Assembly (NCBI GenBank): GCA_030827125.1
Contig: JAURFD010000004.1
Span: 62,001-126,000 of the forward strand
DNA length: 64,000 nucleotides
Origin: Candidatus Nanopelagicales bacterium
GTDB lineage: Bacteria > Actinomycetota > Actinomycetes > S36-B12
Direction: 5' to 3'
Of the stretch, positions 36,497 through 44,732 are shown piece after piece. A model generated the notes under the pieces. It made no database searches and had not been told where the DNA came from. It saw only the letters and a list, made by a program, of their open reading frames with translations. Within the stretch, counting starts at the first letter, position 1. Each line of letters opens with the position of its first letter. A program made the position numbers and the translations under genes.

Positions 36497-37615
36497 CTAG
36501 ATCCACTCGCCGGCGCGCATCACGCGATCGACATCGAGGTCCTCATCGAGTAGCACCAGATCCGCACGCTTGCCCACCTCGATCACGCCGCGATCGGTGA
36601 GCCCGAGTACCGCTGCTGGCGTAGTCGACGCTGCGCGCACCGCCCCGGCCAGAGGCCGGCCAGCCAGGGACACCGTGCGGCGGAGCGCACGATCCATGGT
36701 CAGGGTGCTCCCCGCCAACGATCCGCTGCTCGCAAGCCTCGCCACGCCGTCGCGGACGCGGACATCGAGATCCCCGATCCGGTAGTCACCGTCGCCAGCA
36801 CCCGCGGCGGCCATCGCATCGGTGACGAGCACACCACGACCCTCCGCCGCGGCGAGCGCGAGGTCGACGACGTCCGGCTCCACGTGGACCCCGTCGGCAA
36901 TGATCTCCGGCCAGATTCGCTCGTCCGACAGCAGCGCTCCCACCGGTCCGGCAGCGCGGTGAAGCAGCGGCGGCATCGCGTTGAACAGGTGCGTCGCGAC
37001 GGTTGCGCCCGCATCGATCGCCGCCCGCGTGATGTCAGCATCCGCCGCCGTGTGCCCCACAGCAGCACGTGCACCGAAAGCAACGACACGCCTGATCGAC
37101 TCGATGGCTCCCGGCAGTTCGGGGGCGATCGTCACCATCGCAATCCGACCCTCGCCCACCTCGAGGATTCGGGACACCTCGTCAGGCTCGGGCGGCCGCA
37201 GCGTGGCTGGATCATGTGCCCCGCAGTAGCGCTCGGAGATCCACGGCCCCTCAAGGTGGATTCCATGGAGCGTTCCGTCGTCCACGAACGGCAGGAGCGC
37301 TCGGATCTGCCGCTCCAGATCGTCGTACGTCGCTGACACAAGGCTGGCATTCATCGTCGTCGTGCCGTGGCGTCGGTGCGTGAACACCGCGCGATCGATC
37401 TGCTCGGGATTGGCCGAGGTGAACTCACCCCGGCCGCCACCATGGCAATGGATGTCGACGAAGCCGGGCACGATGAGTCCTGCGGGGATCGCGAGCGCGT
37501 CGTCCGGTCGACCAACGCCGACCTCAGCGATGTGTTCGCCCTCAATCCGGACCCAGCCACGCTGCGCGGGGGTGCCGTCCCCCCTGAGCAACTCCCCCGA
37601 CAGCGTCACACCCAT
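36497..37615 (-). CDS. nagA: N-acetylglucosamine-6-phosphate deacetylase
   Basis: This 372-residue metal-dependent amidohydrolase removes acetate from GlcNAc-6-phosphate. It has VDIHCHGGG, the metal Glu in GIHLEGPWIS, then AVGHTAAD, ATHLFNAMPPLLHR and the catalytic Asp in LVTDAMAAAG. It converges on the SIS gene, so the pair nagA-SIS covers GlcNAc-6-P to GlcN-6-P to Fru-6-P. The start at 37615 has TAGATT at 37623-37628 (minus strand) and a 7-base spacer, without a ribosome binding site. The acetate released can be reactivated by Acs. Confidence 0.96.
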   Translation of the reverse strand: MGVTLSGELLRGDGTPAQRGWVRIEGEHIAEVGVGRPDDALAIPAGLIVPGFVDIHCHGGGRGEFTSANPEQIDRAVFTHRRHGTTTMNASLVSATYDDLERQIRALLPFVDDGTLHGIHLEGPWISERYCGAHDPATLRPPEPDEVSRILEVGEGRIAMVTIAPELPGAIESIRRVVAFGARAAVGHTAADADITRAAIDAGATVATHLFNAMPPLLHRAAGPVGALLSDERIWPEIIADGVHVEPDVVDLALAAAEGRGVLVTDAMAAAGAGDGDYRIGDLDVRVRDGVARLASSGSLAGSTLTMDRALRRTVSLAGRPLAGAVRAASTTPAAVLGLTDRGVIEVGKRADLVLLDEDLDVDRVMRAGEWI

Positions 37616-37691
37616 GCCGATGAATCTAAAGCACTGCGGTGGATAGGGTCGGGGAGATTGCTGCTACGACGACCATTGACGAAGGGTGACC

Positions 37692-38714
37692 ATGCCATCC
37701 CTGGCCGACTACCCCACCTATCCGCTCCTGTTCGGACCGTCACCGGTCCACCCACTGGAGCGCATGACCGCCGAGCTGGGGGGAGCTTCGGTCTGGGCCA
37801 AGCGCGAGGACTGCAATAGCGGTATTGCCTTCGGCGGCAACAAGACCCGCAAGTTGGAATACCTGGTTGCGGACGCACTGGCGCAGGGCTGCGACACCCT
37901 CGTCTCCATCGGCGGGGTTCAGTCCAACCACACCCGCCAGGTCGCCGCCGTTGCTGCACGCGCGGGCTTGAAGTGCGTCCTCATCCAGGAGAGCTGGGTC
38001 GACTGGCCGGACGCCGTCTACGACAAGGTCGGCAACATCCTGCTGAGCCGTCTCGCGGGCGCCGACGTACGCCTGGTCAAAGCAGAGTTCGGCATCGGCT
38101 TCAAAGAGAGCTGGGAGCAGGCGATCTCCGAGATCGAGGCTTCCGGTGGCAAGCCCTACGCCATCCCGGCGGGAGCGTCCGACCATCCGCTCGGTGGCAT
38201 GGGGTTCGCCCGCTGGGCCTATGAGTTGGCTGAGCAGGAGGCGGAACTCGGTGTCTTCTTCGACACCATCATCGTCAACTCCGTCACCGGATCGACCCAG
38301 GCGGGGATGATCGCGGGCTTCGCGGTCCTGGAGCAGGAAGGGGCTCGCCCCCGTCGCGTACTCGGCGTTGATGGATCGGCCAAGCCGGTCGAGACGCGCG
38401 AGCAAGTGGCACGCATCGCCGCCGACACCGCCGCGAAGATCGGTCTGCAGCGGGACATCACGCTGGACGACGTTGAGTTGGATGAGCGGTTCCACGCGGG
38501 CATCTACGGCATCCCCGACGACACGACGATCGCCGCGATGAAGCAGGCGGCGCGACTCGAGGGCATGATCACCGACCCCGTCTACGAAGGGAAGTCGATG
38601 GCGGCCCTGCTGCACATGGTCCAGACGCGGGAGATCGACCCCAATTCCACCGTGCTCTTCGCCCACCTCGGCGGCCAACCGGCACTCAATGGCTACAGCG
38701 CGCTCTTCAGCTGA
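37692..38714 (+). CDS. acdS: 1-aminocyclopropane-1-carboxylate deaminase
   Basis: This 340-residue PLP enzyme splits ACC, the ethylene precursor of plants, into ammonia and 2-oxobutyrate. It has the PLP Lys in [13 protein letters not shown] (K51), Ser78 in [18 protein letters not shown], the catalytic Tyr-Glu in DPVYEGKSM, and [12 protein letters not shown]. The Glu and Leu residues that separate true ACC deaminase from D-cysteine desulfhydrase are present. ATG 37692 follows GAAGGG; the in-frame GTG at 37686 overlaps that site. It is divergent from nagA, with no Lrp-type regulator nearby. Confidence 0.92.
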   Translation: MPSLADYPTYPLLFGPSPVHPLERMTAELGGASVWAKREDCNSGIAFGGNKTRKLEYLVADALAQGCDTLVSIGGVQSNHTRQVAAVAARAGLKCVLIQESWVDWPDAVYDKVGNILLSRLAGADVRLVKAEFGIGFKESWEQAISEIEASGGKPYAIPAGASDHPLGGMGFARWAYELAEQEAELGVFFDTIIVNSVTGSTQAGMIAGFAVLEQEGARPRRVLGVDGSAKPVETREQVARIAADTAAKIGLQRDITLDDVELDERFHAGIYGIPDDTTIAAMKQAARLEGMITDPVYEGKSMAALLHMVQTREIDPNSTVLFAHLGGQPALNGYSALFS

Positions 38715-38735
38715 TGACTCGCCTACGCTGATCTC

Positions 38736-39200
38736 GTGACGACGCCTCCGCCGATGCCCGAAGGGTGGTACGACGACCCGTTCACCGACCACCTGCAGCG
38801 CTTCTGGACCGGCGAATCCTGGACCAAGGAGACGCGTCCACGACCGGGAGCCGTGCCACCTGCTCCACCGCCGCCGCTCCCACCGCCCGCGGGGGTCGGG
38901 ACTCCCGCACAGGGCGTGGGCGAGGGGCCGAAAGTCATCAACTACCTCGTGCCATCCATCATCGCGCTGCTGTGTTGCGCCTGGCCGCTGGCGATCCCGG
39001 CCCTGATCTTCTCGATCCGCACCAACTCAGCCATGGCGGCCGGGGATGTCGAAGCCGCCCGGACGAACTCGAACCGTGCGCGCTTTTGGCTCATCCTGTC
39101 GGCCGCGCTCGGGATCGTCGTGTGGATCTACATCAGCTATGTGCTTGCCACGACCGACGTTCCCATCGAACAGGGCAACCTCACCCCGTTCGGCGCGTGA
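38736..39200 (+). CDS. DUF2510 domain membrane protein
   Basis: This 154-residue protein starts with a DUF2510 motif (MPEGWYDDPFTDHLQRFWTG with GESWTKET), continues through a Pro-rich linker, and ends in two membrane helices (LVPSIIALLCCAWPLAIPAL and WLILSAALGIVVWIYISYVL). The spacing and NSAMAAGDVEAA between the helices resemble CD225/DUF4190-like membrane proteins. The function is unknown; the soluble DUF2510 domain probably faces the cytoplasm. GTG 38736 is preceded by TACGCT at 38724-38729 with a 6-base gap. Confidence 0.82.
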   Translation: MTTPPPMPEGWYDDPFTDHLQRFWTGESWTKETRPRPGAVPPAPPPPLPPPAGVGTPAQGVGEGPKVINYLVPSIIALLCCAWPLAIPALIFSIRTNSAMAAGDVEAARTNSNRARFWLILSAALGIVVWIYISYVLATTDVPIEQGNLTPFGA

Positions 39201-40721
39201 TCAGCCGCAGAGGGACTTGATCAGCGGGACCGGATCCTCGTAGCCACCGGACCAGCCGTTGGGACGCACCTCGAGGTGCAGGTGCACTGCACCCGGTGAG
39301 CCCGTGTCACCCATGTAGCCGATGAGCTGACCGGCCTTGACCGACTCGCCATAGCCGACGGTGATCGATTCGAAGTGGCCATAGAAGTACATGCCGCGTG
39401 AGCCGGTGATGTCCAAGATCATGGCGCCGTTGCTCTGGTAGCCCGAACGCGTGACCGTCCCCGAGTCGATTGCGTAGATCGGCTCACCGCGCGAGCCCAT
39501 GAGGTCCAGGCCCGCGTGCGAGCGCCCGCCCGGACGGGCCGCGCCGAGGCCGTCTCCGTAGTAGAAGTTGGCGACCGGGCAGAACAGACCCTTGCCGTTG
39601 CCGCCGGCTCCGCCGGAGGAACTACCACCGCCGGAGTTGCCAGAGGACGACGATGACCCGCCCCCGGAGTTCTTGTCCTTGGACGTGCTCTTGCTGCTGT
39701 CCTTCACGCCGGGGCCGAAGACCGTGCCGTAGGCCTGGTGCGCCGCGGCCGTCTTGGCAGCGAGTTCGGAGCCGAGGGCCGCCCAGGTGTAGGTCGCGAT
39801 GACGCCGGTCGTGGGGATGCCGTTGTCGGCCTGGAACTGACGCACGGCCTTGTCGGTCTTGGGACCGAAGTAGCCGGTCGCGGGTGAGACGCCGAGGGCG
39901 CGTTGGACGACGGCAACAGATTCGCCGCTGTCGGTCTGCTCGAGGACGGGCGGCTCCGCGGAGGTGGCCGCAGCCCGAGTGGACTTCGCCTTTTTTGGCT
40001 GCTCGGCGGGAGTCTCCTGCATCGCGGCAGGCTCACCGTCGACATAGCCGTCCGGCTGGGCGACGGCTTGAAGTGCCTCGTCGACCGTGTTACTGCCGAG
40101 GGTCGCCCAGGTGAAGGTCGCGATCTGTCCGGTGGCCGGCAGGCCCACGGACTCCTGGTACTCGACGACCGCCTGATGCGTCTTCGGACCGAAGTAGCCG
40201 GTGGGCTCGACGTCGAGCATGCGCTGGACGATGGCGACGACATCGCCGTAGTCCCCCTCGCTCACCACCGGGAGCTCCTCGGCGGGGAGCGCCGAATCTT
40301 CCGCGGAAGATTCCGGTGCGGCCGCGGCGGTCTCCTCATCAGCCGGTTCTTCCTTGGCTGCCGGGGCATCGGTCTTCGTGGTCGCGGGGGCGGAGCTTTG
40401 GGTGGGAGCAGCCGCCGGCTCAGCAGCCGCCGAATCCTCGATGCCGATCTCCGCGGCGATGCGCTCATTGAGGGCGGCGGCCGGGTCGGCTCCGACGACG
40501 GGAGCCTCGGAGCTCACGGCCCCGGCATCGCTGGCACGCAGGACGACCGGGGTCATCAGGGCGGCCGCGACGACGGCAAGCGCGGTGGTCACGGTGATGG
40601 TCAGGCGTCGGCGCCGGAGCTCGGCGGCCTCGCGGGCTCGCTGCTCACGGCGGGCCGCCCGCCGCGCCTCATGGCGGGCCTGGCGCTGCGCGTCTGGGCT
40701 GTACTCGCTCCACATAGACAT
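39201..40721 (-). CDS. M23 peptidase with two peptidoglycan-binding domains
   Basis: This 506-residue protein has a basic N terminus, one membrane anchor (ITVTTALAVVAAALMTPVVLR) and a long Ala/Glu-rich linker. It then has two PG_binding_1 repeats (VVAIVQRMLDVEPTGYFGPK and VAVVQRALGVSPATGYFGPK), a Ser/Gly linker, and a C-terminal LytM/M23 domain. The zinc ligands are in GGRSHAGLDLMG and VHLHLEVRPNGW. It is likely a wall hydrolase or a remodelling endopeptidase. A TGACAG-17-TATGTT promoter-like pair lies just upstream. ATG 40721 or the ATG two codons later could be the start. The stop abuts the DUF2510 gene. Confidence 0.92.
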   Translation of the reverse strand: MSMWSEYSPDAQRQARHEARRAARREQRAREAAELRRRRLTITVTTALAVVAAALMTPVVLRASDAGAVSSEAPVVGADPAAALNERIAAEIGIEDSAAAEPAAAPTQSSAPATTKTDAPAAKEEPADEETAAAAPESSAEDSALPAEELPVVSEGDYGDVVAIVQRMLDVEPTGYFGPKTHQAVVEYQESVGLPATGQIATFTWATLGSNTVDEALQAVAQPDGYVDGEPAAMQETPAEQPKKAKSTRAAATSAEPPVLEQTDSGESVAVVQRALGVSPATGYFGPKTDKAVRQFQADNGIPTTGVIATYTWAALGSELAAKTAAAHQAYGTVFGPGVKDSSKSTSKDKNSGGGSSSSSGNSGGGSSSGGAGGNGKGLFCPVANFYYGDGLGAARPGGRSHAGLDLMGSRGEPIYAIDSGTVTRSGYQSNGAMILDITGSRGMYFYGHFESITVGYGESVKAGQLIGYMGDTGSPGAVHLHLEVRPNGWSGGYEDPVPLIKSLCG

Positions 40722-40807
40722 GGGAACATAACAGGAAGGTCACGACTCTGTCACATCCGCCTCTTACGGCACGTTGGTCCTTGACTTGCTCAGTCACACC
40801 ATCAGCC

Positions 40808-41224
40808 TCAGGAGTTGCGTTCGACCGCTCCAGTACGCCGGGCGCGCCACTCGGCCCACGCACCGGTCGCCCACAGGGCCCACACCACGAGGACTGGCTG
40901 CATGAACAGGCGGACAAAGCGGGCGGCGTCGGAGTCCAGCCCGAAAGCACTACGGCCCTCGATGAACTGCCAGACGTTACCGGGGAAGACGATGACGAAG
41001 AACGCAGCCACTACCCATCCGAGGATCGGCACCCAGCGACCGCGAACCAGGATGAGGGCGAGTCCGAGGGCCAACTCGACCACGCCGGAGACCGCCACGA
41101 CCGCCTCGGGCGCTGGCATCCACGGCGGAACCTGAGCGAGGAACTCGTCCGCGGCGACGAAATGGCCAGCGCCAGCGATGAGAAGAATGGCGGCCAGGCC
41201 CAGACGAGCGATCAATGTAGCCAC
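40808..41224 (-). CDS. DoxX family membrane protein
   Basis: This 138-residue protein has four membrane helices and the DoxX plan: ARLGLAAILLIAGAGHFVAADEF, then VVAVSGVVELALGLALIL, then WVVAAFFVIVFPGNVWQF. DoxX-like proteins are linked to redox or thiol stress and to quinone chemistry, but many have no defined role. GTG 41224 has a TAGGGT box at 41231-41236 (minus strand) with a 6-base spacer. Confidence 0.83.
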   Translation of the reverse strand: MATLIARLGLAAILLIAGAGHFVAADEFLAQVPPWMPAPEAVVAVSGVVELALGLALILVRGRWVPILGWVVAAFFVIVFPGNVWQFIEGRSAFGLDSDAARFVRLFMQPVLVVWALWATGAWAEWRARRTGAVERNS

Positions 41225-41339
41225 GCGAACACCCTATGTGCTGTCAGTGAGCCAGTGCTGGCGCCAGGCACATCGCGGGGGTTCCGGACCGTCAGCGGTG
41301 AAGTAATCCCAGAAGTTCGCGTGGTCCGATGATGAGCGT

Positions 41340-41681
41340 CTACCCGACCGGAATGACGTCGATTTGCGCCACTCCATCGGCGATTCGGCCCACTTTGAAC
41401 TGGAACTGCCCACCGTCGGCGACGGTGACTGACCCCTGGGAACTGAAGATGCCCGAGCAGGTCGTCCAACCCGTGTTGCCAACGTAGCTGCCGGACCCGC
41501 CAGGGCCGTTGCGGGGTGCCTCACATGACACGGCCGCAGGAGGAGCCGTGTATCCCACCTCGGGCAAGTGAATTCCTGCCGACACATACATGGCGATGAG
41601 CAGGCAATTGCCATCGCAATACGACTGCTGAGGCGAGGTCGAGGTTGCGTACTGCTTGTCAGCCCAACCTCGTGCAGCCAC
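41340..41681 (-). CDS. Hypothetical protein, possible remnant
   Basis: This 113-residue ORF lies in a 630-base stretch between DoxX and tRNA-Ser(CGA) that has no other gene. It contains CDGNCLLIAMYVSAGIHLPE and a beta-like end (VTVADGGQFQFKVGRIADGV), with Cys residues at several points. I recognise no family. The reading frame stays open upstream past GTG 41681 to a stop near 41832, without another start and through a hairpin, so the gene could be the 3' remnant of a longer one. There is no ribosome binding site or -10 box at the GTG. Confidence 0.35.
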   Translation of the reverse strand: MAARGWADKQYATSTSPQQSYCDGNCLLIAMYVSAGIHLPEVGYTAPPAAVSCEAPRNGPGGSGSYVGNTGWTTCSGIFSSQGSVTVADGGQFQFKVGRIADGVAQIDVIPVG

Positions 41682-41768
41682 CAGCGTGACGGGGAGGACA
41701 AAACTTCCGGCGGCCGAGCCGGTCGGACCGTCAACACGGTGATCCGCTCGCGAAACGCCCGATTCAAC

Positions 41769-41819
41769 GACGAACTCCCCGTCAAGAGCCCTTGCCAGCC
41801 CCCGACGGGGAGTTTCGTC
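41769..41819 (-). terminator. Hairpin after tRNA-Ser(CGA)
   Basis: Arms at 41769-41783 and 41804-41819 (GACGAACTCCCCGTC and its near complement) pair over 15 bases with one bulged base and a 20-base loop. It lies 36 bases downstream of the tRNA on the minus strand and likely stops its transcript. No T-run follows. Confidence 0.55.
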
Positions 41820-41854
41820 ACTTCCGGGCCCCTAGTTTCATAAGGACCCCATGG

Positions 41855-41941
41855 CGGTGGCGGTGGGATTTGAACCCACGGTGGAGTTGCCCCCACACAC
41901 GCTTTCGAGGCGTGCTCCTTTGGCCGCTCGGACACGCCACC
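41855..41941 (-). tRNA. tRNA-Ser(CGA)
   Basis: The minus strand folds as a class II tRNA of 87 bases. Acceptor GGTGGCG pairs with CGCCACC, the anticodon stem CACGC/GCGTG encloses loop CTCGAAA with anticodon CGA, and a long variable arm precedes a T arm with GTGGGTTCAAATCCCAC. CCA is not encoded. It follows tadA. Confidence 0.96.
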
Positions 41942-41948
41942 GCCGAAG

Positions 41949-41979
41949 AGGGTACACACTCCGCGGGCTGCGGCTTCAA
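41949..41979 (-). promoter_or_regulatory. Candidate promoter of tRNA-Ser(CGA)
   Basis: On the minus strand TTGAAG (41974-41979) and TACCCT (41949-41954) are separated by 19 bases, 7 bases before the tRNA. The -35 box overlaps the end of tadA. The same TACCCT stands before tRNA-Ser(GGA). Confidence 0.4.
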
Positions 41980-42443
41980 CGGCGTCGGGCGAAGAACTCC
42001 TTGACGACCGCCCCGCACTCCTCGGCCATGACCCCGGCCACCACCTCCGGGCGATGGGTGAGTCGGCGATCACGGAGCAGGTCCCACGTCGAGCCGGCCG
42101 CGCCGTAGTCCGGATTCCACGCGCCGAAGACGACCCGGTCCACCCGCGCGAGGGCCGCAGCTCCCGCACACATGGGACACGGCTCCAAGGTCACGACCAG
42201 CGTGCATCCCGACAAATGCGTGTCGCCTCGGGTGAGCGCCGCCTCCCGCAGCACCACGACCTCGGCGTGGGCGGTCGGATCGGTCAACTCCTCACGTCGG
42301 TTGGTCGACGCGCACACCACCTCACCGGCGGGATCGAGAAGCGCGGCACCGACGGGGACGTCCTCACCCTCAGCGAGGAGTGACTCCCGCGCATACTCCA
42401 ACGCCACGCCCATGGCCGCGACATCGTCGGGACGGAACTGCAT
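41976..42443 (-). CDS. tadA: tRNA-specific adenosine deaminase TadA
   Basis: This 155-residue enzyme converts adenosine 34 of tRNA-Arg(ACG) to inosine. The zinc and catalytic motifs are PTAHAEVVVL (His and Glu) and EPCPMCAGAAALARVDRVVFG. The length is normal. ATG 42443 is the first Met of the conserved part. It follows the associated-protein gene by 4 bases, and the two form an operon. It ends in FFARRR as many TadA proteins do. Confidence 0.95.
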   Translation of the reverse strand: MQFRPDDVAAMGVALEYARESLLAEGEDVPVGAALLDPAGEVVCASTNRREELTDPTAHAEVVVLREAALTRGDTHLSGCTLVVTLEPCPMCAGAAALARVDRVVFGAWNPDYGAAGSTWDLLRDRRLTHRPEVVAGVMAEECGAVVKEFFARRR

Positions 42444-42447
42444 CGAA

Positions 42448-42939
42448 TTATCGGTCGAGCGCGTCGAGAAACTCTGCGAACTGATCGCCGAACCCGAGAC
42501 GCGCAGCGATCGTGGCCACCTGCTCATCGGGATACAAATCGGGGTCGTCGAGGACGAGTTCCATGTCGGTGATCGGCATGCCGAGATCACTGAGCAACCC
42601 CATGTCACCGACCGGCTCGATCTCATCGACCTCGTCATCGTCGGGCAGGTCAACGCCGATCATGTCGACGGCGGCTTCGGCAATCGGCCAGTCCAACGCT
42701 GCTCCGATATCCGAGAGCAGAATCCGCGCTGACCCCTCGGGCATCACCCGCACGACGAGGAAGAAGTCCTCCTCGGCGACGAGAATCCCGACTGCTCCGC
42801 CATCCGCGACGAGTTGCCGCAGGGTGCCGACGAGCCGGTCCATGGACTCGGTCGCCCCCGGCGGAAGTTCGGCGAGTGACCACCGGCCACCCTCGCGCCA
42901 GGCCGCGACAGCGAGGTCGATGCTGCCCTCGTCTTCCAT
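42448..42939 (-). CDS. tRNA adenosine deaminase-associated protein
   Basis: This 163-residue acidic protein is the actinobacterial partner found directly upstream of tadA. It has [20 protein letters not shown], then [20 protein letters not shown], then [23 protein letters not shown] and a helical end [12 protein letters not shown]. Its role is unknown but its pairing with tadA is very well conserved. ATG 42939 follows AGGAGGTAGCG. There is no Cys in it. Confidence 0.9.
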   Translation of the reverse strand: MEDEGSIDLAVAAWREGGRWSLAELPPGATESMDRLVGTLRQLVADGGAVGILVAEEDFFLVVRVMPEGSARILLSDIGAALDWPIAEAAVDMIGVDLPDDDEVDEIEPVGDMGLLSDLGMPITDMELVLDDPDLYPDEQVATIAARLGFGDQFAEFLDALDR

Positions 42940-43028
42940 CGCTACCTCCTGGCGTTCGTCGCTTCTTGCTGAATGGTGACACGACCAAGCCACTTCGTGA
43001 GACCGGATTGCCCCGATACGCTGACACC

Positions 43029-43667
43029 ATGCGCACACTCGTTATCGACCACCCGCTCGTCGCCCACAAGCTCACCACCCTGCGTGATGAGACAACCGAC
43101 TCGGCGACCTTCCGGCAATTGGTCGGTGAACTGGTCGCGCTGCTCGCCTATGAGGCCACCCGCGAGTTGCGCGTCGTCCCCGTGGAGATCGCCACGCCCG
43201 TGGCGCCCACCACCGGCGTTCACATCGCGCGGCCTCGACCGTTGGTCGTGCCGATCTTGCGGGCCGGCCTGGGCATGCTCGACGGCATGACCCACCTGAT
43301 GCCCACGGCGGAGGTGGGCTTCCTCGGGATGGTGCGCGACGAGACCTCCCTCGTGGCCTCGACGTACGCCGACCGAATTCCCCACGGCTTGGAGGGCCGG
43401 CAGGTGTTCGTCCTCGATCCAATGCTCGCTACCGGCGGGACCCTCGTGGCGGCCATCGACCTGCTCCTTGCGCGCGGAGCCAGCGACGTCACTGCCATCT
43501 GCCTGCTCGCCGCCCCGGAAGGTCTGCAGCGCCTGGAGGAGGCCTACGCCAATCGACCCGTGGACGTCACCGTGGTTACCGCGGCGGTTGACGAGTGCCT
43601 GAACGACAAGGGCTACATCGTGCCCGGCCTCGGTGATGCGGGCGACCGCCTCTATGGCGTGGTCTAG
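43029..43667 (+). CDS. upp: Uracil phosphoribosyltransferase
   Basis: This 212-residue salvage enzyme makes UMP from uracil and PRPP. It starts [20 protein letters not shown] and has [15 protein letters not shown], the PRPP loop [20 protein letters not shown] and the uracil-binding end [19 protein letters not shown] 43029 has TACGCT at 43017-43022 with a 6-base spacer and no ribosome binding site. It is divergent from the tadA operon. Confidence 0.97.
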   Translation: MRTLVIDHPLVAHKLTTLRDETTDSATFRQLVGELVALLAYEATRELRVVPVEIATPVAPTTGVHIARPRPLVVPILRAGLGMLDGMTHLMPTAEVGFLGMVRDETSLVASTYADRIPHGLEGRQVFVLDPMLATGGTLVAAIDLLLARGASDVTAICLLAAPEGLQRLEEAYANRPVDVTVVTAAVDECLNDKGYIVPGLGDAGDRLYGVV

Positions 43668-43728
43668 GGCGTCCCACTCCACCTTCCGTCATTCTTCGCT
43701 ACCGGCCCATCACCGGTAGCGTGATCGG

Positions 43729-44730
43729 ATGCGCAGTCCCCTCGCCTACATCCGTGGCATCCGTCGCCCCGAGGCCTTTCACGGGGACGGGGTTGAGAAG
43801 GACTTCTTCGAGGGCTGGTACGTCAAGGTCGTCGATGCCGCGCAGGACGCCCGCTGGGCCTTCATCCCCGGTGTCTTCCGTGGCCGCGATGGTGACGCGA
43901 TCACGGACGAGGCCTTCGTCCAGGTCCTCGATGGCGCGACGGGCAATTCCTGGTACCACCGCTACGACGTGAGCGAGTTCAGCGCCTCACCCGACGATTT
44001 CGACGTCCGAGTGGGACCCAACACCTTCGGTCGCTCCGGCCTGCACATCGATCTCCCCCACGTCACAGGCGACATTGCGTTCACGACACCGTTCGATCCC
44101 TGGCCCATCACGTGGCGACGTCCGGGAATCATGGGTCCGTATGCCTGGGCCCCGCTCATGGAGTGCTACCACGGGATCGTCTCCTTCGGCCACGGTCTCG
44201 AGGGTTCACTCATGGCCGACGGTGCGGTTCAGGACTTCAGCGGCGGCCGCGGCTACATCGAAAAGGATTGGGGCCGGGCTTTCCCCGCGGGTTATGTCTG
44301 GCTGCACTCCAACCATCTCGATGGTGAGCCGGACGCCTCTCTCATCGCTTCCGTTGCCATCATCCCCTGGTTGCGATCGTCCTTTCGTGGCTTCATCGTC
44401 GGCCTACGGATCCGCGGCAAGCTCCATGCGTGGTCGACGTACAACGGATCACGTGAGCACCGACTCGAGATTGATGAGTCCCACGTCCGTTGGAGCCTCT
44501 ACGGACCGTCCGGTCTACTTGAGATGACCGCCGAGCGCACGCGCGGTGGTCTGCTGCACGCACCCATCCGCACGCGCATGCATGAGCGTGTTGAGGAGAC
44601 GCTGGACGCCACCGTGCACGTGCGCGTCACCGCCCCGAATGGCCGGGTCGTGGTCGACACCGTCGCGACGAGCGCAGGCCTCGAGGTGCATGGCGACCTG
44701 GCAAGACTCCTCGCCGTGGGCACCCGCTGA
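43729..44730 (+). CDS. Tocopherol cyclase family protein
   Basis: This 333-residue protein has the start PEAFHGDGVEKDFFEGWYVK and the middle block GPYAWAPLMECYHGIVS, then YIEKDWGRAFPAGYVWLHSN. These fit the tocopherol-cyclase-like family (PF14249). In plants and cyanobacteria the family cyclises tocopherol precursors. Tocopherol is not expected in an actinomycete, and no prenyltransferase or HPPD gene is near, so a lipid or quinone substrate is more likely. ATG 43729 has TAGCGT at 43717-43722 with a 6-base spacer. Confidence 0.82.
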   Translation: MRSPLAYIRGIRRPEAFHGDGVEKDFFEGWYVKVVDAAQDARWAFIPGVFRGRDGDAITDEAFVQVLDGATGNSWYHRYDVSEFSASPDDFDVRVGPNTFGRSGLHIDLPHVTGDIAFTTPFDPWPITWRRPGIMGPYAWAPLMECYHGIVSFGHGLEGSLMADGAVQDFSGGRGYIEKDWGRAFPAGYVWLHSNHLDGEPDASLIASVAIIPWLRSSFRGFIVGLRIRGKLHAWSTYNGSREHRLEIDESHVRWSLYGPSGLLEMTAERTRGGLLHAPIRTRMHERVEETLDATVHVRVTAPNGRVVVDTVATSAGLEVHGDLARLLAVGTR

Positions 44731-44732
44731 AG

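Noticed and set aside
41234-42169. 311-codon minus-strand frame over tRNA-Ser(CGA) and part of tadA
   Set aside because: It reads through a tRNA and a different frame of tadA, with no homology.
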